Source of the DNA: a bacterium
GTDB lineage: Bacteria > UBA9089 > JASEGY01
Direction of reading: 5' to 3'
Assembly: GCA_030019105.1 (NCBI GenBank)
Contig: JASEGY010000013.1
Span: 3,510-13,833 of the forward strand
DNA: 10,324 nt
Shown in pieces: positions 1 to 5,467 of this stretch. The position numbers were made by a program, and so were the translations under genes. A model generated the notes under the pieces. It searched no databases. It had not been told where the DNA came from and saw only the letters and a program-made list of their open reading frames with translations. Numbering within the stretch: the first letter of the stretch is position 1; every line of letters starts with the position of its first letter.

Positions 1-83
1 CGCCCTTTCTTCGGACGCTCCTTCGTCAAAGTGTCAGGGTAAAAAACCTGGAGGAGTTTAGAGAATTAATAGCTCAGAGATAG
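1..83 (+). CDS. C-terminal tail of an unidentified upstream gene (partial)
   Basis: One frame is open from the window edge (first full codon at 3) to TAG at 81-83 and ends with the peptide NLEEFRELIAQR, which has the composition of a genuine helical protein tail. The product cannot be identified from about 26 residues. A second frame (from base 1, stop TAA at 40-42) ends in GRSFVKVSG and could instead be the real tail. Either way an upstream gene on the same strand probably ends here, in keeping with a polysaccharide operon that continues to the left. The 140 bases from 84 to the flippase start hold no gene I can support. Confidence 0.35.
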   Translation, partial: PFLRTLLRQSVRVKNLEEFRELIAQR

Positions 84-211
84 AGATTTGTACAAACATA
101 ATTCACTTAGTGATTTTTGACCGGAGCAAGAGTAAGACCTGGAAGGAGAAAATCTTTAGCCGGGAAGAGACATATCAGGGAAAGCAAATAAAGATTTGGG
201 GGATGTGAAAT

Positions 212-226
212 AGGAGGTTAAGTATC
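212..226 (+). promoter_or_regulatory. Ribosome binding site fixing a probable ATC start of the flippase
   Basis: A perfect Shine-Dalgarno AGGAGG lies at 212-217, followed after six bases by ATC at 224-226. That codon is in frame with the flippase, downstream of an in-frame TGA at 206-208. No ATG, GTG or TTG occurs in frame between that stop and GTG at 269. GTG 269 has no Shine-Dalgarno sequence and lies inside the first membrane segment. Initiation at ATC, or an ATG changed or misread to ATC, is therefore the best explanation. Confidence 0.6.
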
Positions 227-1687
227 CGAAGATTATTTAAGGCAACAGTAATTACCAGCACGGCTTCGGTGGCAGGTATCTTTGCCGGCATGATTCGGGC
301 CAAGGTTATGGCCCTTTTGCTTGGCCCGGCTGGCATCGGGATCTTTTCCCTGCTGGTCAGTTTTGCTAATTTTGTCGTCCAAATTGCCCACTTAGGAACC
401 CCGGCAGCCACCACCAGATATGTGAGTCAAGCCAGATCAGAGAATGATAAGTTATCTATATCGAAGATTCTAACGCTGATTCTTTATACGGTTTTACCTT
501 GCTCTATCCTTCTTACTATAATTTGCCTCCTCTTCTCTAAGCAAATAGCTCTCTATTTAGCCAATGATCCAACTATTATTAGAATATTGGTCATTATTAT
601 TAGTCTGTCTATTCCTTTTAATGTTCTCTGGCTTATACTTGACGAGATATTCTTAGGCTACAAAGAGATTTCACTTAGAGCCAGAATAATTATTGCTAAT
701 TTTACCTTGAGCATCATAATAATCGGTCCCTTGATCTATTTTTTAAAGGTTGAAGGTCTGGCTATCTATCATCTGCTCTACATGGTAATGGCGGCCGGTT
801 TATTTGGTTACTATCTGAGAAGAATACTTGCGAGAGAGAAAATTTCTTTTATCTGGAGAATAGACCTTAGATTTGCTAAGGAGTTTTACAAGTTTTCCTT
901 AACTACGCTGGCAACCGGTTTGTCTTTAACCCTTAGTCTGCTTATAACAAGAAGCCTGATCGTTCGATTAGTTGGTCTTTCAGAAACCGGTCTTTATCAA
1001 GCCACTATTAGCTTGGCTACTTACTTGGTGATGTTTCAGCAATCAATGCAGGCTTATCTTTATCCCCATCTTTCTGAGGCAATGGAGCCGAATCAATTTA
1101 TTGATGAGCTAAATAAAGGACTAAGGCTGATGCTTCTTTCTATGACACCAATTATCGTTACCTTTATCTTGTTCAGTCATTACTTTGTTCTCTTGCTTTA
1201 TTCAAGAGAGTTTCTGCCTATTACAAGCCTTATTCCTATTGCTTGCATAGGCACCTATTTTAATATAATAGGGATGCTTTTCTGGACGGCTCTTTTAGCT
1301 ACCAGAAACTTAAAGGTTTACAGCGCCATTGCCCTTGTCTCTAATCTCTTATCTATTGTGCTGGTTATTGTTTTAATTCCTCCCTTAGGGCTTGCAGGAG
1401 CTATTTGGGCCTACACCATAGGGCATTTGATTGCCTTTGGCCTTTACTTCTTGTATCTTAAGAAAGTATTTAATTATCACCTCGGGGCATCTAACATTAA
1501 ACTTTTGATCAGTTCCCTGGTCATCATTGGTCTTTCCTCAGTTTTTTACAAGCTATCTCTTCCTGTAAAGATTTTAAGCCTGAGTATTCCCTTGGGCTGG
1601 CTTTATTTTTCTTTGACTAAGCCCGAACTTTTGGAGCTTGCAAAGATAGTCAAAGGTATCCCTGAAGTGATTAAACGGAGATTTTAA
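224..1687 (+). CDS. wzx: Wzx-like polysaccharide flippase (O-antigen/lipid-linked oligosaccharide translocase)
   Basis: Multi-pass inner-membrane protein of the MOP/MVF-type exporter superfamily, expected to flip undecaprenyl-linked glycan units to the outer face. From the ATC at 224 it has 487 residues, usual for Wzx; the first conventional start (GTG 269) gives 472. The N-terminus is RRLFKATVITSTASVAGIFA followed by the segment containing AKVMALLLGPAGIGIFSLL, the typical basic start and first helix of O-antigen translocases; GTG 269 would cut that helix in half. I count about twelve to fourteen hydrophobic segments. Charged residues are concentrated in short loops, and the C-terminus is a basic cytoplasmic tail. 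The stop TAA (1685-1687) overlaps the next ATG by one base, so the two genes are translationally coupled. Family assignment is firm; the glycan substrate cannot be read from sequence. Confidence 0.88.
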   Translation: MRRLFKATVITSTASVAGIFAGMIRAKVMALLLGPAGIGIFSLLVSFANFVVQIAHLGTPAATTRYVSQARSENDKLSISKILTLILYTVLPCSILLTIICLLFSKQIALYLANDPTIIRILVIIISLSIPFNVLWLILDEIFLGYKEISLRARIIIANFTLSIIIIGPLIYFLKVEGLAIYHLLYMVMAAGLFGYYLRRILAREKISFIWRIDLRFAKEFYKFSLTTLATGLSLTLSLLITRSLIVRLVGLSETGLYQATISLATYLVMFQQSMQAYLYPHLSEAMEPNQFIDELNKGLRLMLLSMTPIIVTFILFSHYFVLLLYSREFLPITSLIPIACIGTYFNIIGMLFWTALLATRNLKVYSAIALVSNLLSIVLVIVLIPPLGLAGAIWAYTIGHLIAFGLYFLYLKKVFNYHLGASNIKLLISSLVIIGLSSVFYKLSLPVKILSLSIPLGWLYFSLTKPELLELAKIVKGIPEVIKRRF

Positions 1688-3192
1688 TGCTAATCTTGAC
1701 GATAAGCCTGCTATCTCTGGCCTTTTTGCTGCGCTTTCTTCCCCATCGTCTGGCAGGAGGCGGCCTTGGCGTTGATCGGTGGTATTGGAAAACCTATATC
1801 GAGACCTATCGCCACAAAAGGCAATTCCCCCCGGTTCTGCCTCAATATCTTTTGGACGAACATCAATGGTATCCACCTTTGTTTCCTTTGCTTATGGCTC
1901 ATCTGCCGAAATCGGTCTTCGATCGCTACAGTCACTGGGTGGCCATCTCAATCGATTTGTTAAGGATGGTGTTGCTGCTTGCTGTAACCTTTTGGCTGAG
2001 CGGCAGCGACTTGTATGCGGTTGGTGTGGCTGGACTGATCTATGCCACTACCCCTCTCCTGATCTCTTACAACATTCAATTGAACCCTCGTGGATTAGGG
2101 GCACTATTTCTGGATGGGTTAATCATTTTATTGCTATGGAGGTATTTTCTGGATGGACCTGTTTGGATATGGGGACCAATTATTTTACTTGCCGGCTCGA
2201 TCCTGCTCACCCACAAGATGACCACCCAGCTCTTTTGGTTTCTCTGTCTTGGTGGAGGGTTACTGACTATGGACTGGCAATTTTTGTTCCTGATACCAGC
2301 CTCTATTCTTATGGCCTTATTGCTAAGCAAAGGCTTCTACTGGAAAGTACTGCTTGCCCACTGGGACATAGTGACCTTCTGGAACAGGAACTGGCGTTGG
2401 CTGCAGGCTCACCCGATCAAGGAATCCCCCATCTACGGCAAAACAGGTTATGAGACACCTACTAAATTTCATAAAAAAAGCTTACCGGGTATTCTGCGAC
2501 ACCTGAGTTACCTGTGGGGATACCATCCAGGGATATGGATTCTATGTGTCTTGATCTTAGGTGTGGCTATTTTAGGTAAGGGGGATATTATCACTTCCTC
2601 TTCAGGTGTTTTTTGGTGGATGGTTTTTACGCTCTTCTTTGTCCTTGTGACGGTGTTTGTCCCATCTTTGAAATGTCTGGGGTCTGGATACTTTTACCTC
2701 TACAATGCTGCCGTGCCTACCGCCCTTTTTTGGGGGCTTTCAATAGGCAGCAAAGAGGCCGTGCTGCCTTTTTGGCTTGGGTTATTTATCGCCGTAGCCG
2801 CAGGTCTTTTTAATATCCTTCTTTTTTATCGCAAGCTTCTGGCCAGCAAGATCCAAAAGGCAGATCCTCATTTTGAGAAAGTCCTTGATTACCTGAAGAC
2901 CGCACCGAAAGGCGTCGTTATGTGTCTTCCACCCCAATGGTACGATGTAGTAGCTTACAAGACTGGTCAACCAGTACTTTACGGGGGGCATGGTTACGGA
3001 TTCAAGCTTTTAGAACCCGTGTTTCCCCGACTGCTGTTGTCGATTCAAGAGATAGTGCAACAGTATCAAGTCTGTTACCTTATTACATTGGAAGACTATC
3101 TGCCCAAAAATTTTCTGGCCGATCTTACCTCTGAGTCGGTATCGAATTTTGGCCATTACATGGTATTTTGCATGGCAAAAAAAGAGGGTTAA
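1687..3192 (+). CDS. Multi-pass membrane protein, probable GT-C-type glycosyltransferase of a polysaccharide locus
   Basis: A 501-residue protein with a signal-anchor-like first helix, about ten predicted membrane segments and a soluble C-terminal domain (roughly residues 395-501). The first outer loop carries an acidic motif, GVDRWYWKTYIE near residue 28, and then DEHQWYPPLFPLL near residue 58. An Asp in the first large loop followed by a YPPLFP stretch is the arrangement seen in GT-C enzymes, which use lipid-phosphate sugars outside the membrane. A later GSGYFYLYNAAVP segment resembles the aromatic re-entry of the same class. The C-terminal part (PPQWYDVVAYKTGQPVLYGG) is soluble and would face the periplasm. 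It starts one base inside the flippase stop. No named family is certain; an O-unit polymerase (Wzy) is the main alternative. Membrane protein in glycan assembly: confident. Exact reaction: inference. Confidence 0.65.
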   Translation: MLILTISLLSLAFLLRFLPHRLAGGGLGVDRWYWKTYIETYRHKRQFPPVLPQYLLDEHQWYPPLFPLLMAHLPKSVFDRYSHWVAISIDLLRMVLLLAVTFWLSGSDLYAVGVAGLIYATTPLLISYNIQLNPRGLGALFLDGLIILLLWRYFLDGPVWIWGPIILLAGSILLTHKMTTQLFWFLCLGGGLLTMDWQFLFLIPASILMALLLSKGFYWKVLLAHWDIVTFWNRNWRWLQAHPIKESPIYGKTGYETPTKFHKKSLPGILRHLSYLWGYHPGIWILCVLILGVAILGKGDIITSSSGVFWWMVFTLFFVLVTVFVPSLKCLGSGYFYLYNAAVPTALFWGLSIGSKEAVLPFWLGLFIAVAAGLFNILLFYRKLLASKIQKADPHFEKVLDYLKTAPKGVVMCLPPQWYDVVAYKTGQPVLYGGHGYGFKLLEPVFPRLLLSIQEIVQQYQVCYLITLEDYLPKNFLADLTSESVSNFGHYMVFCMAKKEG

Positions 3193-3196
3193 TAGC

Positions 3197-3214
3197 ATGT
3201 GTGGAATATGTCCT
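3197..3214 (+). pseudogene. asnB: 5' remnant of asparagine synthetase (glutamine-hydrolysing), truncated by a repeat element
   Basis: Four bases after the preceding stop, an ATG opens MCGIC, the signature N-terminus of glutamine amidotransferase class II asparagine synthetases, whose Cys2 is the catalytic nucleophile exposed after Met removal. Such genes are common in polysaccharide loci. After codon 5 the sequence becomes the inverted-repeat element starting at about 3211, and the frame runs through it to TGA 3371-3373 without any synthetase motif. The peptide RFGGDVE just after the element could be a continuation, but this is weak. Only five residues support the assignment, so chance is possible. 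Position, reading direction and the breakpoint at an element make decay of asnB the preferred reading. Confidence 0.45.
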
Positions 3215-3349
3215 GGTGGCCTACTTGAATTGAACAGCCGTGCTATCTTTATTAGAATTAGAGGAGTTAGTCCTACCAGCCCTACTGAGAGAAATCCATG
3301 CTCTCACCCACTTAAGCTTGGTTATTTCAACTCAAGTAGGCCACCAAGA
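3211..3349. mobile_element. Short inverted-repeat (MITE-like) element, about 139 bp
   Basis: The arms at 3215-3234 and 3326-3345 are inverted copies with one mismatch in 20 (GGTGGCCTACTTGAATTGAA against its GGTGGCCTACTTGAGTTGAA counterpart), and looser pairing extends to 3211 and 3349. The roughly 90-base interior has no coding sign. A third, diverged copy of the same end lies at 8259-8284, so this is a dispersed family rather than one hairpin. No convincing target-site duplication was found, which would fit an insertion followed by adjacent deletion. It sits exactly where the MCGIC reading frame stops making sense. Confidence 0.65.
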
Positions 3350-3429
3350 AGATTCGGCGGTGATGTTGAATGAACCATTATGATGTCATAGAAAGGCTGG
3401 AACTACTGTTAGGTTGAGGAAGGATTAAG

Positions 3430-3756
3430 ATGGAAAAGATAAAGATAGACACTACCCTTGAATGTTTCTTAAATGAGATTGGATTGTTAAAAGATAAAAT
3501 TGTCAGCATTTATCTCTTTGGTTCCAGGGCAGGGAATAATTTCCGTCCGGACTCAGATTACGATCTGCTCATAGTGGTAAAGAAGAAGGAGAGGAGATTT
3601 ATTGATGGCCTTTACGAAGCCGTGATGAACACCCTTCTTAGAGATGGAAGATTAATGTCATTGAAGATATTTGAAGAGAAGCAGTTTGAATATCTTGCTT
3701 CCATTCCAACACCTTTTATGGAGAAAGCAATAAAGGGGGGGATAAAGATTGGATGA
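3430..3756 (+). CDS. MNT-type minimal nucleotidyltransferase (antitoxin partner of HEPN)
   Basis: A 108-residue protein with the polymerase-beta-like minimal nucleotidyltransferase core. Helix-turn YLFGSRAGN carries G31-S32, followed ten residues on by DSDYDLLIVV with the metal-binding Asp43 and Asp45. In characterised MNT/HEPN modules this protein modifies (for example AMPylates) and silences the HEPN toxin. The strand where the third carboxylate usually sits reads LMSLKIF, with Ser where an acid is expected, so activity may be altered; this point depends on an alignment I could not make. The start ATG follows AGGAAGG at a suitable distance. Its stop overlaps the start of the HEPN gene by eight bases, the usual arrangement of a two-gene module. 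Not part of the glycan pathway. Confidence 0.85.
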   Translation: MEKIKIDTTLECFLNEIGLLKDKIVSIYLFGSRAGNNFRPDSDYDLLIVVKKKERRFIDGLYEAVMNTLLRDGRLMSLKIFEEKQFEYLASIPTPFMEKAIKGGIKIG

Positions 3757-4147
3757 GCCAACAAAGAAACTGATAGAGGGATACTTAGAAAAATCTAAAG
3801 GGAAGTTGAAAGTGGCTGAGAAGTTGTTGGCCGATGGGTTTTATGATGATGCTATCTCAAGAGCTTATTATGCTGTTTTTCACGCCGCCCAGGCAGCTTT
3901 ACTCATAGAAGGAGCAAAGGCTGAAACACACAAAGGAGTAGTGATGCTCTTTGGCCTCCTGTTGGTAAAAACAGGAAAGATAGATAGAAAATACGGGAAA
4001 TTCCTTTCGAATCTTAAAGATGATAGAGAAACAGGGGACTATGAAGTTCTGTCCTGGATGGATGAAGAAGATGCTCAAAATGCTGTTACAGAAGCCGAAG
4101 AATTCATTAAGATTGTAGAAAGGTTTATAAGAGACAATCTTGTTTAG
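3749..4147 (+). CDS. HEPN domain protein (putative RNase toxin of the MNT/HEPN pair)
   Basis: A 132-residue all-helical protein with the HEPN signature: an N-terminal helix KGKLKVAEKLLADGFYDDAI and then SRAYYAVFHAAQAALL (residues 37-52). The late motif is DRETGDYEV, with R93, D97 and Y98, i.e. R-x3-DY in place of the R-x4-6-H of HepT-type ribonucleases; this DY form is common in the PF05168-like branch. HEPN partners of MNT proteins are usually RNA-cleaving toxins, but without the His the catalytic ability here is uncertain. The start is TTG at 3749 behind a G-rich Shine-Dalgarno (3735-3740); the nearby ATG at 3753 is out of frame and ends after six codons. The eight-base overlap with the nucleotidyltransferase implies coupled translation. 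Confidence 0.82.
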   Translation: MDEPTKKLIEGYLEKSKGKLKVAEKLLADGFYDDAISRAYYAVFHAAQAALLIEGAKAETHKGVVMLFGLLLVKTGKIDRKYGKFLSNLKDDRETGDYEVLSWMDEEDAQNAVTEAEEFIKIVERFIRDNLV

Positions 4148-4407
4148 GCAATAAGAGGAAGGTGAAAAAACGATGAATTACTTTAAGTGTCCGCAGTGCA
4201 AGGGAGATGTAATTGATGGAAAGGTGAAGATGGATTATAACCTAAACTGGATGAAAGTGACGGTAAAAAATGTTCCAGCTAAGGTTTGCTCAAAATGTGG
4301 ACAGGAGTTTATCGATGGCCCGATAGCTGAGAATCTTGACAGGTTAGTAGATCGAGTAGCAGAGGATGTAAATAGTTTTTCCCGAAAAGTACCTGTTCCT
4401 CAAGAGG

Positions 4408-4541
4408 GGCCTTGTCCATCGTTTGGGCAATGGGATCAATTTTGTAGTGGTCGAGCTTGCTCGACATTACGGCAGAGCAAGCTCTGCAACTACAACACCC
4501 AATTTGCTCAAGCACTTTTTGCCCAAACGATGGACAAGGCC
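4408..4541. mobile_element. MITE-like element, 134 bp, with 23-bp perfect terminal inverted repeats
   Basis: The termini are perfect inverted copies over 23 bases (4408-4430 and 4519-4541), beginning GGCCTTGTCCATCGTTTGG. The 8-bp direct repeat TCAAGAGG flanks it at 4400-4407 and 4542-4549, the signature of a transposition event; if the arms are one or two bases shorter the duplication can be read as 9-10 bp. No transposase is encoded, so it must have been moved in trans. Several insertion-sequence families make 8-bp duplications (ISL3, IS66 and IS1595 among them); GG-starting ends would suit ISL3, but this is a guess. It splits the YgiT-type gene and carries a nested palindromic doublet. Confidence 0.85.
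4442..4495. repeat. Palindromic doublet nested inside the MITE-like element
   Basis: The outer arms TTGTAGT (4442-4448) and ACTACAA (4489-4495) enclose two perfect hairpins with two-base loops: GTCGAGCTTGCTCGAC (4450-4465) and GCAGAGCAAGCTCTGC (4472-4487). The two hairpins can also pair with each other (GAGCTTGCTC with GAGCAAGCTC), so the unit can fold as a three-way junction or as one long stem. Such REP-like doublets are normally dispersed in intergenic DNA; here it lies within another mobile element. Confidence 0.7.
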
Positions 4542-4579
4542 TCAAGAGGAAATGAGAAAGGTGGCCATAGCAATATAGT

Positions 4580-4598
4580 ATTTTGAAGGCATATTCTA
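4580..4598. repeat. 19-bp direct repeat, first copy
   Basis: ATTTTGAAGGCATATTCTA occurs here and again at 5071-5089, identical over 19 bases, with the flanks differing on both sides. This copy covers the first codons of the winged-helix fragment; the second terminates the HEPN relic. The pair brackets about 490 bp of degraded genes, suggesting a duplication or recombination boundary. Confidence 0.75.
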
Positions 4599-4777
4599 TC
4601 CTGAATCTTTTGGAATCAAGTGGAAAGCCAATGAAATCAAAAGAGATAAGTCAACATGTCGCTCTCGGCAAACGCACGGCGCTAAATTGGATAAATCGCC
4701 TGATTGAAAAAAAGATGATCGAACCAACCTCATCAAATCGAAACGATCCGAACTGCAGGTACAGGATCAGAAATTAA
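4583..4777 (+). CDS. Winged-helix DNA-binding protein or fragment
   Basis: A 64-residue frame from TTG 4583. The whole product is one winged helix: a first helix AYSILNLLESSGKPMKSKEI, a recognition-helix stretch GKRTALNWINRLIEKKMIEP, and a wing ending CRYRIRN. The pattern matches the small winged helices at the C-terminus of RecG/AlbA-type ATPases and of Fic or AAA proteins, and also stand-alone regulators. The start is uncertain: no Shine-Dalgarno is visible and its first codons coincide with the 19-bp repeat, so it may be the tail of a lost larger gene. In the ancestral order it followed the YgiT-type stop by four bases, so it could also have been a real downstream regulator in that module. 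Confidence 0.5.
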   Translation: MKAYSILNLLESSGKPMKSKEISQHVALGKRTALNWINRLIEKKMIEPTSSNRNDPNCRYRIRN

Positions 4778-4802
4778 CTGTGCATGCACACTTCTTGCAC
4801 AG
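4778..4802 (+). terminator. Hairpin after the winged-helix gene, weak terminator candidate
   Basis: The stem CTGTGCA (4778-4784) pairs with TGCACAG (4796-4802) around an eleven-base loop, immediately after the TAA at 4775-4777. There is no run of T after it (TAGTATTGG), so it is either an inefficient terminator or a palindromic relic. Confidence 0.25.
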
Positions 4803-4875
4803 TAGTATTGGATCAGCGCATTGGTGGGGAAAACAAAAACTATTCTCATGATTTGGTAAAAGACTTTGGATATAA

Positions 4876-5025
4876 TTTCCTAAAAAACAAGAAAGGTTAA
4901 GGACTATTGTAAGGAGAAATAATCCTTTCATAAAAGAGATAATAGAGGAAGGGATGGTTCTTTATGCGCGAAGGGAGGGTTCTTTATGCACATTGATTCT
5001 TCAAACTATGAAGATTGGTTATTGA
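4876..5025 (+). pseudogene. C-terminal relic of a second MNT nucleotidyltransferase
   Basis: The frame reads LRTIVRRNNPFIKEIIEEG followed by MVLYARREG, and ends at TGA 5023-5025. The pattern of a basic helix, an NPF-[IV]-KEI helix and then an EEG-x-x-LY ending is the characteristic C-terminus of MNT-type nucleotidyltransferases. The catalytic half with the GS and DxD motifs is absent, and an in-frame stop lies at 4873-4875, so this is a dead fragment. It overlaps the start of the HEPN relic as expected of the original gene pair. The bases between 4803 and 4875 show nothing I can assign. Confidence 0.6.
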
Positions 5026-5090
5026 AGGCAGAAAATGACCTTAAATCAGCCGAAGCAATAAGGATTGTAGATTTTGAAGGCATATTCTAA
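4986..5090 (+). pseudogene. N-terminal relic of a second HEPN gene
   Basis: From ATG 4986 the frame gives SSNYEDWLLKAENDLKSAEA and then IRIV, the standard first helix of HEPN proteins, after which it hits the 19-bp direct repeat (5071-5089) and stops at TAA 5088-5090 after 34 residues. The AYYA/RxxxDY portion is gone. Together with the preceding fragment it shows a second MNT/HEPN pair that was cut at the repeat. From 5091 to the next promoter no gene is evident. Confidence 0.6.
5071..5089. repeat. 19-bp direct repeat, second copy
   Basis: Identical to 4580-4598. It forms the exact point at which the HEPN relic loses homology to the family, and supplies that relic's stop codon together with the next base. 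Confidence 0.75.
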
Positions 5091-5164
5091 GAATTTAAAG
5101 GCGTTAGTCTTCTTTAAGGAACGGGCTACTTCTGAGTACTGAGATAAGCATTACAAAAAAGATA

Positions 5165-5193
5165 TTGATAAAAGTGAAAGATGGGCGTATATT
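5165..5193 (+). promoter_or_regulatory. Sigma70-type promoter of the RHH/RelE module
   Basis: A -35 box TTGATA (5165-5170) and a -10 box TATATT (5188-5193) are separated by exactly 17 bases, each five of six to consensus. The antitoxin Shine-Dalgarno GAGGAGG follows at 5201-5207, so the leader is very short. As in other type II modules, the antitoxin or complex probably represses here; no clear operator was seen. Confidence 0.6.
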
Positions 5194-5215
5194 GTAAGTA
5201 GAGGAGGTGATTGCC

Positions 5216-5467
5216 ATGCAGAAGGGCAAAATAAATATCACACTGGATAGAGACCTAATAGCGTATGCCAAACTTTACGCCCAAAAGCAGCGAACATCTG
5301 TTTCTGAAATCTTCACGCAGTTTATCCTGAATTTGAAACGCACTAAAGAGGGCGACCCAACTGAGATTATTCTTGCTGATCCGGATTTTACAGAAAGCCT
5401 TTCACAAACTATTTCGAAAATTAAATCCGACCAGGTTAAATGGTCTAAGTATGAAGAGGTCTTCTGA
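5216..5467 (+). CDS. Ribbon-helix-helix antitoxin (DUF6364-like)
   Basis: An 83-residue protein. N-terminal KGKINITLDRDLIAYAKLYA is the beta strand and first helix of an RHH fold, and the second helix SVSEIFTQFILNL starts near residue 28; together they bind operator DNA as a dimer. The C-terminal half (residues 50-83, ADPDFTESLSQTISKIKSDQ onward) is acidic and probably disordered until it wraps the toxin. The start is ATG 5216, eight bases from AGGAGG (5202-5207); an upstream GTG at 5207 lies inside that ribosome site and is rejected. TGA 5465-5467 overlaps the toxin ATG (TGATG), typical of antitoxin-first modules. Confidence 0.82.
   Translation: MQKGKINITLDRDLIAYAKLYAQKQRTSVSEIFTQFILNLKRTKEGDPTEIILADPDFTESLSQTISKIKSDQVKWSKYEEVF

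Larger units (their letters stand above)
4173..4578 (+). pseudogene. YgiT-type zinc-finger (antitoxin-like) gene interrupted by a MITE-like element
   Basis: The intact first 78 residues carry two Cys pairs, CPQC (6-9) and CSKC (39-42), separated by a strand-rich stretch ending NVPAKVCSKCGQEF; this is the zinc ribbon of YgiT/MqsA-like proteins, which often act as antitoxins or DNA-binding partners. After codon 78 the frame enters the inserted element (4408-4541) and continues with unrelated residues to TGA 4584-4586, giving a 137-residue chimera. Removing the element and one copy of the 8-bp duplication restores QEEMRKVAIAI and a TAG at 4576-4578, an 87-residue protein of normal family length. 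A Shine-Dalgarno-like GAGGAAGG precedes ATG 4173, 25 bases after the HEPN gene. The zinc ribbon may still fold; the tail is replaced. Confidence 0.85.

Noticed and set aside
1779..2453. 224-residue frame within the GT-C-like gene, and similar long alternative frames nearby
   Set aside because: They overlap a coherent membrane protein, have Cys/Trp/Ser-rich shadow composition and have no ribosome sites.
3366..3394. Possible promoter TTGAAT-17-TAGAAA before the MNT gene, and the tiny frame MNHYDVIERLELLLG at 3370-3417
   Set aside because: The boxes match consensus at only about four of six positions each, and the 15-codon frame has neither a family match nor a good ribosome site.
4309..4545. 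78-residue minus-strand frame across the MITE-like element
   Set aside because: It arises from the symmetry of the inverted repeat; it has no ribosome site and no family character.
4784..4900. 38-residue frame starting MHTSCTVVLD and ending YNFLKNKKG
   Set aside because: There is no ribosome site and no recognisable family, and it overlaps the terminal hairpin; it could be a relic but I cannot support it.
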